Shown here piece after piece: positions 24,573-32,371 of a DNA stretch of 64,000 nt. The position numbers were made by a program, and so were the translations under genes. The notes under the pieces are model-generated. The model searched no databases. It had not been told where the DNA came from and saw nothing but the letters and a program-made list of their open reading frames with translations. This DNA comes from Ignatzschineria cameli (GTDB lineage Bacteria; Pseudomonadota; Gammaproteobacteria; Cardiobacteriales; Wohlfahrtiimonadaceae). Every line of letters begins with the position of its first letter. Positions within the stretch are counted from its first letter, which is position 1. The stretch lies in contig NZ_QEWW01000003.1 of the NCBI RefSeq assembly GCF_003121895.1, forward strand, positions 62,001 through 126,000, in the 5' to 3' direction.

Positions 24573-25175
24573 CCGGCATCATAGATGCCGGCTGGCGGGC
24601 ATGCACCGGTAAAAAGAATGAAATAGTCGGCTCCCGCTCTTCCATAAGCCTTCTTATTTGTTGAAACAAAAGAGGTTGATGAGTTGCCGGAGAATACCTC
24701 TGCATGCTTCCACAAGGTGCGTGCCGGCAAGAGGGCATCAAAGATGCCGAACCGCGGGCATGCACCAGCGAAAAGAATGAAATAGTCGGCTCCCGCCGTT
24801 CAACAGACTCTCTTAAGAATCATCAAAATAATTTATTGGGACAAAAGAGGTTGATGAATTGCCGGAGATTACCACTGCAAGCTTCCCAAAACTGCATGCC
24901 GGCAATAAGGCATTATCGATGCCAATTGGCGGGCATGCACCGGTGAAAAGAATGATATCGTTGGCTCCCGCCGTTCAACAGATTTTCTTAAGAATCATAA
25001 AATAATTCATTGAGGCAAAAGAGGCCGATGAGTTGCCGGAGATTACAACTGCACGCTTCCAAAAACCGCATGCCGGCAAGTATCGCTACCTTAACGATTA
25101 ATCATCTTGAGATAAAAAGCCACTGCGTTGCCGGTCCTCACTACCGCGCGCTTCCGGAGGTTGCGCGCCGGCAAA
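24573..25175 (+). repeat. GCCGGC repeat cluster R4
   Basis: This is the longest array. Units start at 24684, 24859 and 25033 (periods 175 and 174 bp), preceded by a partial unit (CCGGCATCATAGATGCCGG hairpin at 24573) and followed by a second arm pair at 25131. From 24929 it is part of the long duplication. No gene lies in 24465-25201. Confidence 0.88.
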
Positions 25176-25201
25176 GGGCATTATCTAATAACTTAAAGTC
25201 G

Positions 25202-25462
25202 CTATTTGTAGATCTCTTTTCGATGCCCGACATTAATCACTTCGATGATGATCTCTCTATCTAAGATGTTACAGAGCAGACGATAATCCCCAACTCTATA
25301 GTGCCAATCAGCAAGGTTACCTTTGAGCGCCTTCCCCTTTACCCGAGGATCGGAACAGCCGACTAAATTCTTTTCAATCCAATTTAGAATAAATAACGCC
25401 TGCGTTTTATCAATTTTTTGTAAAGATTTTAAGGCTTTCGCCGTATAGATCACTTGATACAT
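25202..25462 (-). CDS. RelE/ParE-family toxin, copy 2
   Basis: This 86-aa toxin is identical to the copy at 22760 except for two residues in the middle (NLADWHYRVGDYRLL here against NLADWRYRVGDYHLL there). Both swaps exchange R and H at positions in the basic RelE core, so a small effect on activity is possible. It follows its antitoxin directly. Confidence 0.86.
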   Translation of the reverse strand: MYQVIYTAKALKSLQKIDKTQALFILNWIEKNLVGCSDPRVKGKALKGNLADWHYRVGDYRLLCNILDREIIIEVINVGHRKEIYK

Positions 25463-25684
25463 CTATAATCCTAATGCCTTTTTAACTTCATCATGAGTAT
25501 AGGTTTCAGGGTGCTTCTCATTGTAAGCGATCGCTTCTTTTAGGAGCTTTAAATCGAGTTCATCTTCCATTTTCTCAATCACACTCTGTTTAAATAAGGC
25601 TGATAAGCTTTGCCCATGAAAAGCGGCATACTCTCTGAAGATTTTCTCTTCCTCTCTGTTTAATCTGATGCTAACGATCGTCAT
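25463..25684 (-). CDS. RelB-like ribbon-helix-helix antitoxin, copy 2
   Basis: This 73-aa protein has the same amino acid sequence as the copy at 23021. Its 5' 80 bp carry about ten synonymous differences, so it should neutralise either toxin. Upstream, GTAATAC occurs twice (25705-25711 and 25715-25721), 10 bp apart, as a likely operator. The start is preceded by GGGAGGGAAAATT. Confidence 0.85.
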   Translation of the reverse strand: MTIVSIRLNREEEKIFREYAAFHGQSLSALFKQSVIEKMEDELDLKLLKEAIAYNEKHPETYTHDEVKKALGL

Positions 25685-25769
25685 AATTTTCCCTCCCTAT
25701 TAATGTAATACATTGTAATACTGCTAGAGATTGATGACAATTGATCAAATTAAAAAAATAGGCTGATGA

Positions 25770-26163
25770 GTTGCCGGAGATTACCACTGCATGCTTCCAA
25801 AAACTACGCGCCGGCAATAAGACGTCAAAGATGCCGAACCGCGGGCATGCACCGGTGAAAAGAATGATATCGTTGGCTCCCGCCGATCAACAGATTCTCT
25901 TAAGAATCATAAAATAATTCATTGAGACAAAAAAACTGATGAGTTGCCGGAGATCACCACTGCATGCTTCCAAAAATTGTGCGCCGGCAATAAGGCATCA
26001 GAGATACCAAACCGCGGGCATGCACCGGTTAAAAGAACAAAATGGTTGGCTCTCGCCACTCAACAAACTCTCTTAAGAATCATCAAAATGAACCATTGAG
26101 ACAAAAGAGGCTGTTGAGTTGCCGGAGAATACCTCTGCATGCTTCCACAAGGTGCGTGCCGGA
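25770..26163 (+). repeat. GCCGGC repeat cluster R5
   Basis: Units start at 25771 and 25944, and a truncated one at 26119 (periods 173 and 175 bp). The last unit ends abruptly after its right arm (GTGCCGGAAGG), marking the end of the island. Confidence 0.87.
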
Positions 26164-26396
26164 AGGGGCGATCTTCAATAGTGATTTAATAATCAGCCCA
26201 CGAATGTGGGCTGAAGTTGTTACATCCAATATGAAAGTTAACTTTCTGGAATAACAGATAGATATTAAATAGTTATTAAATATTAATTAATGGGGCTGTA
26301 TAAGACTTCAGCTCCCATTATTGGCATCCTTGGAATGACGCTGATGCTATATTCAATTGCGCTATTCAATGATCAATTGTTCCACTTGATAAGGAT
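26164..26396. other. junction between repeat island and iron operon
   Basis: No gene is seen. A TCAGCCCAC/GTGGGCTGA hairpin lies at about 26194-26215, and the iron operon terminator at 26288-26320. Confidence 0.5.
26288..26320 (-). terminator. probable terminator of the feo operon
   Basis: TAATGGGGCTG pairs with CAGC-T-CCCATTA (11 bp with one bulged T). It lies 76 bp after the last gene of the minus-strand operon. Confidence 0.5.
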
Positions 26397-27164
26397 TTAG
26401 GGCTTAACCTCAAAAGTTAAAGTTGCACTCTCTGTAATTGTTTCACAATCTTTATTGCCACTCTCCCGATCTTGCTCCGCTTTGAGATACCAAAGTCCGT
26501 CTTTGAGCGGTCTAAATTCAAATTCACCCTTTAGATCTGTTACTGCTCTAAAAGGAACGCTCATATCGTTACTAGCATAACCGCCATAATTTCCTAAAAT
26601 CGTCGCTTGCTTTACAGCTTTACCATCTTGAGTGAGTTTAAACTTCACCAACTCCCCTTCTTTAATCTTATTGGGAGAAACGAGGGGCGTAAGCTCGAGA
26701 CCTTTATTGAGCGGTTGAGTTGCAAACTCACCATCTTTATCACCAACAGATAAGATCATCTTGCCATTTTTTGTCACAGTACCACAATAGACAACCTCAT
26801 CACTCGTATCTTTTCGCGTCTTACCCATCTCCCAACTGCCATCACCCTTCTTGATCCATGTGGTGGGCTTATAACGACTTAAGACAAGATAAGTTCCCTC
26901 CTTAAGCGCTGTGCCTTCAAAGTGATAATCATGCTCTCCGCTCTGCGTTAATGTCTCTTGATAATTTTTACCGATAACGCTCATCGGCTCAAAGAGTGCT
27001 ACGCGATCTTTCGCTATCGGTTCGGGCGTTGGGAAATGGTGACCATATACGATATCAGCCTCTAAAACAGAGCCATTTTTTGCCACACTCCATAAATCAT
27101 GAGCATTAGCTTGAAGGCTCAATAACGCCGTGATCATTCCCAATAGAGATACTGTTTTTTTCAT
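26397..27164 (-). CDS. periplasmic DUF4198 protein, last gene of the feo operon
   Basis: This 255-aa protein has a Sec signal peptide (MKKTVSLLGMITALLSLQANA) and the DUF4198 start HDLWSVAK. The beta-rich mature part includes VYGHHFPTPEPIAKDR with a paired histidine and a C-terminal carboxypeptidase-regulatory-like part (GEFEFRPLKDGLWYLKAE). Two cysteines are present. DUF4198 proteins often accompany transition-metal uptake systems (for example NikK), so it may bind or deliver metal in the periplasm. Only context points to iron here. Confidence 0.78.
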   Translation of the reverse strand: MKKTVSLLGMITALLSLQANAHDLWSVAKNGSVLEADIVYGHHFPTPEPIAKDRVALFEPMSVIGKNYQETLTQSGEHDYHFEGTALKEGTYLVLSRYKPTTWIKKGDGSWEMGKTRKDTSDEVVYCGTVTKNGKMILSVGDKDGEFATQPLNKGLELTPLVSPNKIKEGELVKFKLTQDGKAVKQATILGNYGGYASNDMSVPFRAVTDLKGEFEFRPLKDGLWYLKAEQDRESGNKDCETITESATLTFEVKP

Positions 27165-27196
27165 GATAATTTCCTCGATCTGTGAGTTTTAACGCT

Positions 27197-27421
27197 TTAA
27201 TTCTTTAACTCTTTAATTTTTTGATAATGGAGACTCTTCCCCGCCGGTGATGTCGATTTCTGTAATGACGATTTCTCTAACCCTTTAGGCTGACAACTTT
27301 GGCGCTTGCCACACTCCTTTTTAGAAGAAGGACAACCACTACAGCCCTTCTTCTTCACCAATTTAAAGTAGAGATAGAAAAGAGCGGCCAGAAAGATTCC
27401 TAAAACGATGAGTCTATCCAT
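27197..27421 (-). CDS. small cysteine-rich membrane protein, FeoB-associated type
   Basis: This 74-aa protein has one N-terminal transmembrane helix (DRLIVLGIFLAALFYLYFKL) followed by a basic, cysteine-rich tail (KKKGCSGCPSSKKECGKRQSC). Small proteins of this shape often follow feoB (FeoB-associated Cys-rich membrane protein), and the cysteines could bind iron or sense redox state. The start is ATG 27421, 2 bp after the stop of the upstream gene; the earlier TTG at 27451 is inside that gene and unlikely. Confidence 0.65.
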   Translation of the reverse strand: MDRLIVLGIFLAALFYLYFKLVKKKGCSGCPSSKKECGKRQSCQPKGLEKSSLQKSTSPAGKSLHYQKIKELKN

Positions 27422-27423
27422 GG

Positions 27424-28227
27424 CTATTGCATATCCTTTGCTTGAACCCAAATCACCGCATCTTGACTTAGCTCCTTGCCTTGATACTCCTTGTCAGGAC
27501 CGACACCTAATGCTGCAAATCCCCACCAACCCGCTTTAGGGATTCCAAAGGTAAAGGTGCCATTCTCATCGGCTTTAATGACTAAGGTGACGAAGCTATC
27601 TTGCGGGGCAACAACTTGCGTAGGCCCTGTTTTATTTGCGGTAAGATCGATATCTGAGTTGAGATATTCCACCTCGATCTCAGCAAAAGGCACCGGCTTA
27701 CCCTGACTCATCACCACCCCTGAAAAGGTTGAGTTTGCCCAAACACCATACGGCTTTGTTAAAGGGACAATCTCTGCTTTTAATCCAAGATCACGATCCC
27801 AATCGGTTGGCATCCCGGCCACATTCACCAATAACTTGGTAATCTGCTGAATATAGACCTCTTCATTTTGCTCATAGTAAGGCGCTGGCGTTAAGACGAA
27901 GAGATGATCGCCCATACTGCGCGCTCGATAGTTCGATTCAAAAGCTTTAGCTTGATTATTATTCCCCTGCCAAGTAATCGGCTTGAGGCTCTCTTTAAGA
28001 TCGCGTTGCTGCCCTTTATGGACTACATAGAACGATTCCGGCGCCTCCATATCCATGGCATGTTCATCGGCAAAGGGGTGGGTGAAAATCATTTTAAGGG
28101 GGATCGTCTCCCCTTGATTGAGCGCAGATTCAGGCGTATAGAGCATCTGAAAATGGGCATTAGCGCTCCCCATAAACCCAAATAGCAGGGTTGGGAGTAA
28201 AAGTAATTTTTTCATCGATTTTTTCAT
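27424..28227 (-). CDS. periplasmic DUF4198 protein, first copy in the feo operon
   Basis: This 267-aa protein has a signal peptide (MKKSMKKLLLLPTLLFGFM... ending SANA), a mature start HFQMLYTPESAL and a HPFADEHAMDMEAP segment rich in H, D, E and M that could bind metal. The C-terminal domain (KPVPFAEIEVEYLN ... TFGIPKAGWWGFAALGVG) is typical DUF4198. I chose ATG 28227 after GAGGAATACC; the ATG-less extension to 28302 has no site. It is not closely similar to the DUF4198 gene at 26397, so they are not a recent duplication. Confidence 0.78.
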   Translation of the reverse strand: MKKSMKKLLLLPTLLFGFMGSANAHFQMLYTPESALNQGETIPLKMIFTHPFADEHAMDMEAPESFYVVHKGQQRDLKESLKPITWQGNNNQAKAFESNYRARSMGDHLFVLTPAPYYEQNEEVYIQQITKLLVNVAGMPTDWDRDLGLKAEIVPLTKPYGVWANSTFSGVVMSQGKPVPFAEIEVEYLNSDIDLTANKTGPTQVVAPQDSFVTLVIKADENGTFTFGIPKAGWWGFAALGVGPDKEYQGKELSQDAVIWVQAKDMQ

Positions 28228-28420
28228 GGTATTCCTCTTCTCTGTAAGTGATCGTATGTAGAAGTGATTCAGTAACTTAGTGATAAAGTGATAAAGTGAC
28301 ATTATTCAGTTTCTATTTCGGTGCCTGTCACCCTATCGCCACTTCTGCCATACTTTCGATCTTGCGGTTATGCGCAGTGATGCGTAGTTATACACAGTTA
28401 TTCATGGATATTTGTGGTTG
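28228..28420. other. intergenic gap inside the feo operon
   Basis: 193 bp without a gene. It may hold an internal promoter for the downstream accessory genes. A single DnaA-box-like TTATACACA is present but isolated. Confidence 0.4.
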
Positions 28421-28723
28421 TTAATTAATCTGAGCGCCTTTTAAAATGACGCGGTGCCCATCACCACCATTAAAGACAGCGGAGTAATCACCTTCAGGCT
28501 TTTCAAAATTGACACTATTTAATTCATCGAACTTCATTTCGAGAACCTTTTTCCCCTCCTGTTCAACATAGAAGTCAACACCACTTGCGCTACTGCCATC
28601 GCTAAAACCGCCTTCACAGGTGATAGTGCCATCCCCTTCATCAAAGCAAGAGAGCAGTGCTGTGTGGGAGAAAGCCGCGGGAGAGAGGGCTAAAAGAGTG
28701 ACGGTTAAAAGCATTTTTTTCAT
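28421..28723 (-). CDS. small exported protein after feoB
   Basis: This 100-aa protein has a signal peptide (MKKMLLTVTLLALSPAAFS), then a beta-rich mature domain of about 80 residues with two cysteines (LLSCFDEGDGTITCEGG) likely forming a disulfide. The ATG at 28723 follows GAGGAATTTGGAT. I do not recognise a named family. It lies between feoB and the first DUF4198 gene, so a periplasmic role in ferrous iron delivery is a guess from context. Confidence 0.6.
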   Translation of the reverse strand: MKKMLLTVTLLALSPAAFSHTALLSCFDEGDGTITCEGGFSDGSSASGVDFYVEQEGKKVLEMKFDELNSVNFEKPEGDYSAVFNGGDGHRVILKGAQIN

Positions 28724-28798
28724 ATCCAAATTCCTCGTTTAATGAAATGATAATGAGATCAAGATCTAAATCAGCATGATTTAGAGATGGTTAATAAG

Positions 28799-31423
28799 CT
28801 ATGGGCGACGATATCGATAGGTTCCATCTACCCTATCGAGCGCCCCGTTATTTTCCGTACGCCGGACAAAACCTAAAATCAGCGTAATCAGAACAATGAA
28901 GCCGTAGAAATAACCCATCGTCTCCAGACCGCTCCAGGAGAAGTAATTGCCGAGCGTGTAAAAGAGAGAGGCGAAGAGCAACCCGAGTATAAAGGGCATA
29001 AAGATCGCCAATAGCATCAACTTATAGGAGTTAACGTTGAGCTTGACGACCACCATGGAGGCGATACAAGGTGGCGTAAAGATCATAAAAATGAGCATCG
29101 CAACCGCATGAAGCGCGTTATATCCTGTGGCCTCACTTCGAAAGGCCTCTTCCGCACGCTCTGCTTTACCCGATTCATAAATCGATCCGATAGTTGCCAC
29201 AGCGCTCTCTCTTGCGGCAAAAGAACTTAAGAAGGCAACATTGATCCGCCAATCAAACCCGGCCCATTTCGTGACGGGTTCTAAAAATCGACCAAACATT
29301 CCTAGAAAAGAGTTGGTAATTCGTTCATTTTTAATCTCGTTTTGAAGTAGTTGTCCCTGTTGTGACAGCTTTCTAATCTCTCGATTGATCAAGCGTTCAT
29401 CACTATTTTGGGGCTTAATAAAGCGAAAGAGTTGCGGCGCCATCTTTTCATATTTTGCATCTACGCCAGAGGCTTTTTCTGGTGATTGAGAGGCCACCAT
29501 TCGAGCAGCGCGATAGTGATTATTCAGATTAATCAATTGATAAATCACCGCAGGTTCACTCACCTCTTGATAGTAGGGGGAGCTGTGAATCGCTTCATCA
29601 TATTGAGCAAAGAGAACTTCAACTCGTTGATCGATCTCTTGTTGCTTCTCCTCAGAAAGCCCTGGAAATTGTAAAAGTACAAAGAGAACTACAGCGACCG
29701 CCATCACAATAGTGCCCACCTTGTGAATATAGAGCCAGATGCGCTCAATCGCACGGATGAGGACACCCTTTATTGTTGGGAGATGATAGGGAGGAAGCTC
29801 CATAATAAAGGGTGTACGCTCATGATGCTTTAAAATAGTCAGTGTTAAAAAACGGGCGATACTGAGTGCGATAAAGAAGGTAATCGTTGAGATAAAAAAC
29901 ATCATCAACGACATAGAGGTAGCAAAGAACGCCCCTAAAATAAGGGTATAGAAAGGGACCTTTGCCAAGCAATTCATATAGGGAACGGTCAAAATCGTAG
30001 CGATACGAGCGCGCTCATCAGCAATGCCCTTTGTAGCCATAATTCCGGGGACAGCACAACCGCCGACAAAAGCGCCACCGAGGACAAGGGGAAGGGTTGA
30101 TTGCCCATGAAGTCCATAGCGATTAAAGATGCGGTCGAGAACAAAGGCGATTCTCGGCATATAGCCGGTATCTTCTAAAATAGCGATAATGATAAAGAGA
30201 ATTAAGAAGATAGGAATATAATTCAGCAGCGCTAAGGCACTATTGACAAGCCAGATCCCAAGCTCCGTTACCATCGGAACCTCAATAAATTGAGGATCGG
30301 GGAGTAGCGAAACAATAAAGTTTTTCACGGATGCTAAATAGGGCCATGTATAATTGGTCAGCTCATACCCCTGCACAATCGAGAGCTCATAGGTGCCATA
30401 GATCACAAGCCCTAAGATAAAGAAGGAGAACCAACGATTAAGGACGACCTTATCGATCAAGGCAGTGAGTGTGGGTTTTTTATTAGTGGGCTCCGTCACC
30501 ACTTGTTGATAAATACTATTGGCGACCTGATAGCGCTCAGCAACCACAATGGCATCGACCTTCGCCCTCTTTTCACGTCGTTCTGCGCTTTCAATCTTTT
30601 CAGCTTTTTCGGCCCCGTCGAGGTTCAAAGTTACTGCGGAATGTTTCAGAGATTTAGGAGACTCAGAAGATTTAGGCGGTTGTAGTTCAAAATCTTCAAA
30701 ACGCGCCATAAAATCGGGCGCTTCAGTAGCGATTTGCGCTTTAATAATCTGATTATCTTCCAATAATTTGAGTGCTAACCATCGTGGGGAGATACGCTCG
30801 CATAGAGGGGTTAATACGCTTTCAGCCATTAATGCCGCCTCAACGCGATCAAGATCATCAGCAATTTGAGCGTAGTGACATAATGATCGCTTCTGTGGAT
30901 TGAAAGTTTCATCCCGATTGTTGCGCGCTTCTTCTCCACTTTTTGCTGCTAAAAGATTCTCTAAGATCTCCTCTTTACCGATCCCTTTTGAGCCGACAGC
31001 TTCAACCACCGGAACGCCTAAGAGCTCTTCTAATCGTTCTCTATCAAGGCTTAATCCTCGTCTTTGAGCAACATCCATCATATTGAGGACGACGATCACC
31101 GGTTTACCGATTTCAAGTAACTGAAAAGTTAAGTAGAGACTACGTCGCAGGCAGGAGGCATCAATCACATTGATAATGACATCAGGATCACCATCGATTA
31201 GATAACCGATTGTCGCTTTCTCCTCCATCGAAAAGGCACTAAAGGAGTAAGTTCCGGGGAGATCAACAAGTTCGATCTCTGTCGCTTGATAGCTCAATCG
31301 AGTGCTCTTCTTCTCCACGGTGACGCCGGGATAGTTAGCGACATGTTGTTTAATGCCGCTCATCATATTAAAAATTGTGGATTTACCGCTATTCGGTTGT
31401 CCTGCTAAAGCTGCTTTTATCAT
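28799..31423 (-). CDS. feoB: ferrous iron transport protein B
   Basis: FeoB takes up Fe2+ across the inner membrane. The N-terminal G domain is complete: G1 GQPNSGKST (residues 8-16), G2 VTVEKKS, G3 DLPGTYSF, G4 NMMD. The membrane part begins near residue 330 and includes the gate motif GGCAVPGIMATKG. At 874 aa it is longer than E. coli FeoB (773 aa). The extra length is a charged segment between G domain and membrane (about 245-300) and a large soluble loop (about 590-700). The ATG overlaps the feoA stop (ATGA). The upstream Fur box governs both genes. Confidence 0.95.
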   Translation of the reverse strand: MIKAALAGQPNSGKSTIFNMMSGIKQHVANYPGVTVEKKSTRLSYQATEIELVDLPGTYSFSAFSMEEKATIGYLIDGDPDVIINVIDASCLRRSLYLTFQLLEIGKPVIVVLNMMDVAQRRGLSLDRERLEELLGVPVVEAVGSKGIGKEEILENLLAAKSGEEARNNRDETFNPQKRSLCHYAQIADDLDRVEAALMAESVLTPLCERISPRWLALKLLEDNQIIKAQIATEAPDFMARFEDFELQPPKSSESPKSLKHSAVTLNLDGAEKAEKIESAERREKRAKVDAIVVAERYQVANSIYQQVVTEPTNKKPTLTALIDKVVLNRWFSFFILGLVIYGTYELSIVQGYELTNYTWPYLASVKNFIVSLLPDPQFIEVPMVTELGIWLVNSALALLNYIPIFLILFIIIAILEDTGYMPRIAFVLDRIFNRYGLHGQSTLPLVLGGAFVGGCAVPGIMATKGIADERARIATILTVPYMNCLAKVPFYTLILGAFFATSMSLMMFFISTITFFIALSIARFLTLTILKHHERTPFIMELPPYHLPTIKGVLIRAIERIWLYIHKVGTIVMAVAVVLFVLLQFPGLSEEKQQEIDQRVEVLFAQYDEAIHSSPYYQEVSEPAVIYQLINLNNHYRAARMVASQSPEKASGVDAKYEKMAPQLFRFIKPQNSDERLINREIRKLSQQGQLLQNEIKNERITNSFLGMFGRFLEPVTKWAGFDWRINVAFLSSFAARESAVATIGSIYESGKAERAEEAFRSEATGYNALHAVAMLIFMIFTPPCIASMVVVKLNVNSYKLMLLAIFMPFILGLLFASLFYTLGNYFSWSGLETMGYFYGFIVLITLILGFVRRTENNGALDRVDGTYRYRRP

Positions 31424-31668
31424 TGCCCCACCCGCTCAATCTCAATCTTTTCTGCTTCTTCTCGACGAAGCGTCACGAAATAGCCAAGGATCTCCACCTC
31501 AAGAGGATCAAGCAGGGGTGCTGAACGCACCATCAACACCTCGGCACCGGGGATAAATCCCATATTGAAAAACTTCTGCCGTAACGCACCATCCGTATGA
31601 ACGGCCTTAATAATCGCCCGCTCTTCTCTTTGCAATTGATTCAGCGCTAAAACCTGTTCTTGAGACAT
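31420..31668 (-). CDS. feoA: ferrous iron transport protein A
   Basis: This 82-aa protein is the small SH3-like FeoA partner of FeoB. Motifs: LRQKFFNMGFIPGAEVLMVRSAPLLDP split over two strands, and GYFVTLRREEAEKI at the C-terminus, as in the family. The start follows AAAGGTGCAAA. Its stop overlaps the feoB start. A Fur box lies about 32-50 bp upstream. Confidence 0.93.
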   Translation of the reverse strand: MSQEQVLALNQLQREERAIIKAVHTDGALRQKFFNMGFIPGAEVLMVRSAPLLDPLEVEILGYFVTLRREEAEKIEIERVGQ

Positions 31669-31699
31669 TTTGCACCTTTATTTAATATGAAAATATAAT

Positions 31700-31718
31700 G
31701 GTAATGAGAATCATTCTA
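31700..31718 (-). promoter_or_regulatory. Fur box upstream of feoA
   Basis: GGTAATGAGAATCATTCTA matches the 19-bp Fur consensus at 15 of 19 positions, including the central AATGA-N-AATCATT core. It sits in the promoter region of the feo operon, so iron-dependent repression is expected. Confidence 0.85.
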
Positions 31719-32190
31719 GTTAGCCCTTTTTAATAATGCAAATAATTCTTAAATGCATTTGATAGCTATTTCTTATTAACAAAGGATATTATTGAGAAAT
31801 AAGTTATCAATATCGAGAGGTTAGCGATAATGGATGATCATAATTGATATGTAAAAAAATTTAGCGAATTGAGATATTGAGCCGGCAAATAGGCATCATG
31901 GATGCCAATTGGCGGGCATGCACCGGTGAAAAGAATGAAATAGTCAGCTCCCGCCGCTCAACAGATTCTCTTAAGAATCATAAAATAATTTATTGGGACA
32001 AAAGAGGTTGATGAATTGCCGGAGATTACCACTGCATGCTTCCCAAAACTGCATGCCGGCAAATATCGTTACCTTAACGATTACATCATCTTGAAAAAAA
32101 GAGCTGTTTCGTTGCCGGTCCTCCCTATCCCGTTCTTCCAGAGATTACGCGCCGGCAAAAAATAGAGTAACTCCTTAAAATTGCACTCTG
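31719..32190. other. intergenic interval between feo and thi operons
   Basis: No gene is seen. The left part is AT-rich and holds upstream promoter sequence of feoA; 31881-32158 is repeat cluster R6. Confidence 0.5.
31881..32158 (+). repeat. GCCGGC repeat cluster R6
   Basis: This cluster is outside the main island. It begins with the right arm of a truncated unit (GCCGGCAAATAGGCATC), then carries the full GGGCATGC/CCCGCC module, and two arm pairs at 32016 and 32114 separated by the same spacer as in R1, R2 and R4. It ends 33 bp before the thi promoter. Confidence 0.87.
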
Positions 32191-32219
32191 TTTACAGATC
32201 TGATTAAAGCTTCTACAAT
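32191..32219 (+). promoter_or_regulatory. sigma70 promoter of the thiBPQ operon
   Basis: TTTACA (32191-32196) and TACAAT (32214-32219) are separated by exactly 17 bp. Transcription would start at about 32226, just before the TPP riboswitch. Confidence 0.75.
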
Positions 32220-32230
32220 AACGCTATCTC

Positions 32231-32306
32231 AACGGGGTGCTGTGAACCTTTCAACATAGCTGAGAATCACCCGTAGAACCTGATCCGGACAATACCGGCG
32301 GAGGGA
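32231..32306 (+). ncRNA. TPP riboswitch (THI element)
   Basis: The conserved blocks are all present: GGGGTGC, GCTGAGA, ACCC, GAACCTGATCCGG, and a GGCGGAGGGA end. It precedes the thiamine importer genes. Downstream, GATTTGAG and CTCAAATC can form a hairpin whose loop has GGGCTC, complementary to the GAGCC of the thiB ribosome-binding region, so control is probably at translation initiation. Confidence 0.95.
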
Positions 32307-32371
32307 TTTGAGAATCGAGATGCCTGCGGGCTCTTCCTCAAATCCTGTGACACACTTACACAGGAGCCGTT

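Larger units (their letters stand above)
24929..25684. repeat. 756-bp direct duplication, copy 2
   Basis: This is the partner of 22487-23242. It carries the same repeat units and RelBE genes in the same orientation. Confidence 0.9.

Noticed and set aside
21231-26163. CRISPR array or integron attC array
   Set aside because: Units are about 174 bp with similar spacers throughout, so they lack the short repeat/unique spacer pattern of CRISPR. The arms do not have the RYYYAAC/GTTRRRY ends of attC, and there is no cas or integrase gene.
28378-28410. DnaA box (TTATACACA) as origin of replication
   Set aside because: A single imperfect box with no cluster, no AT-rich unwinding region and no replication genes.
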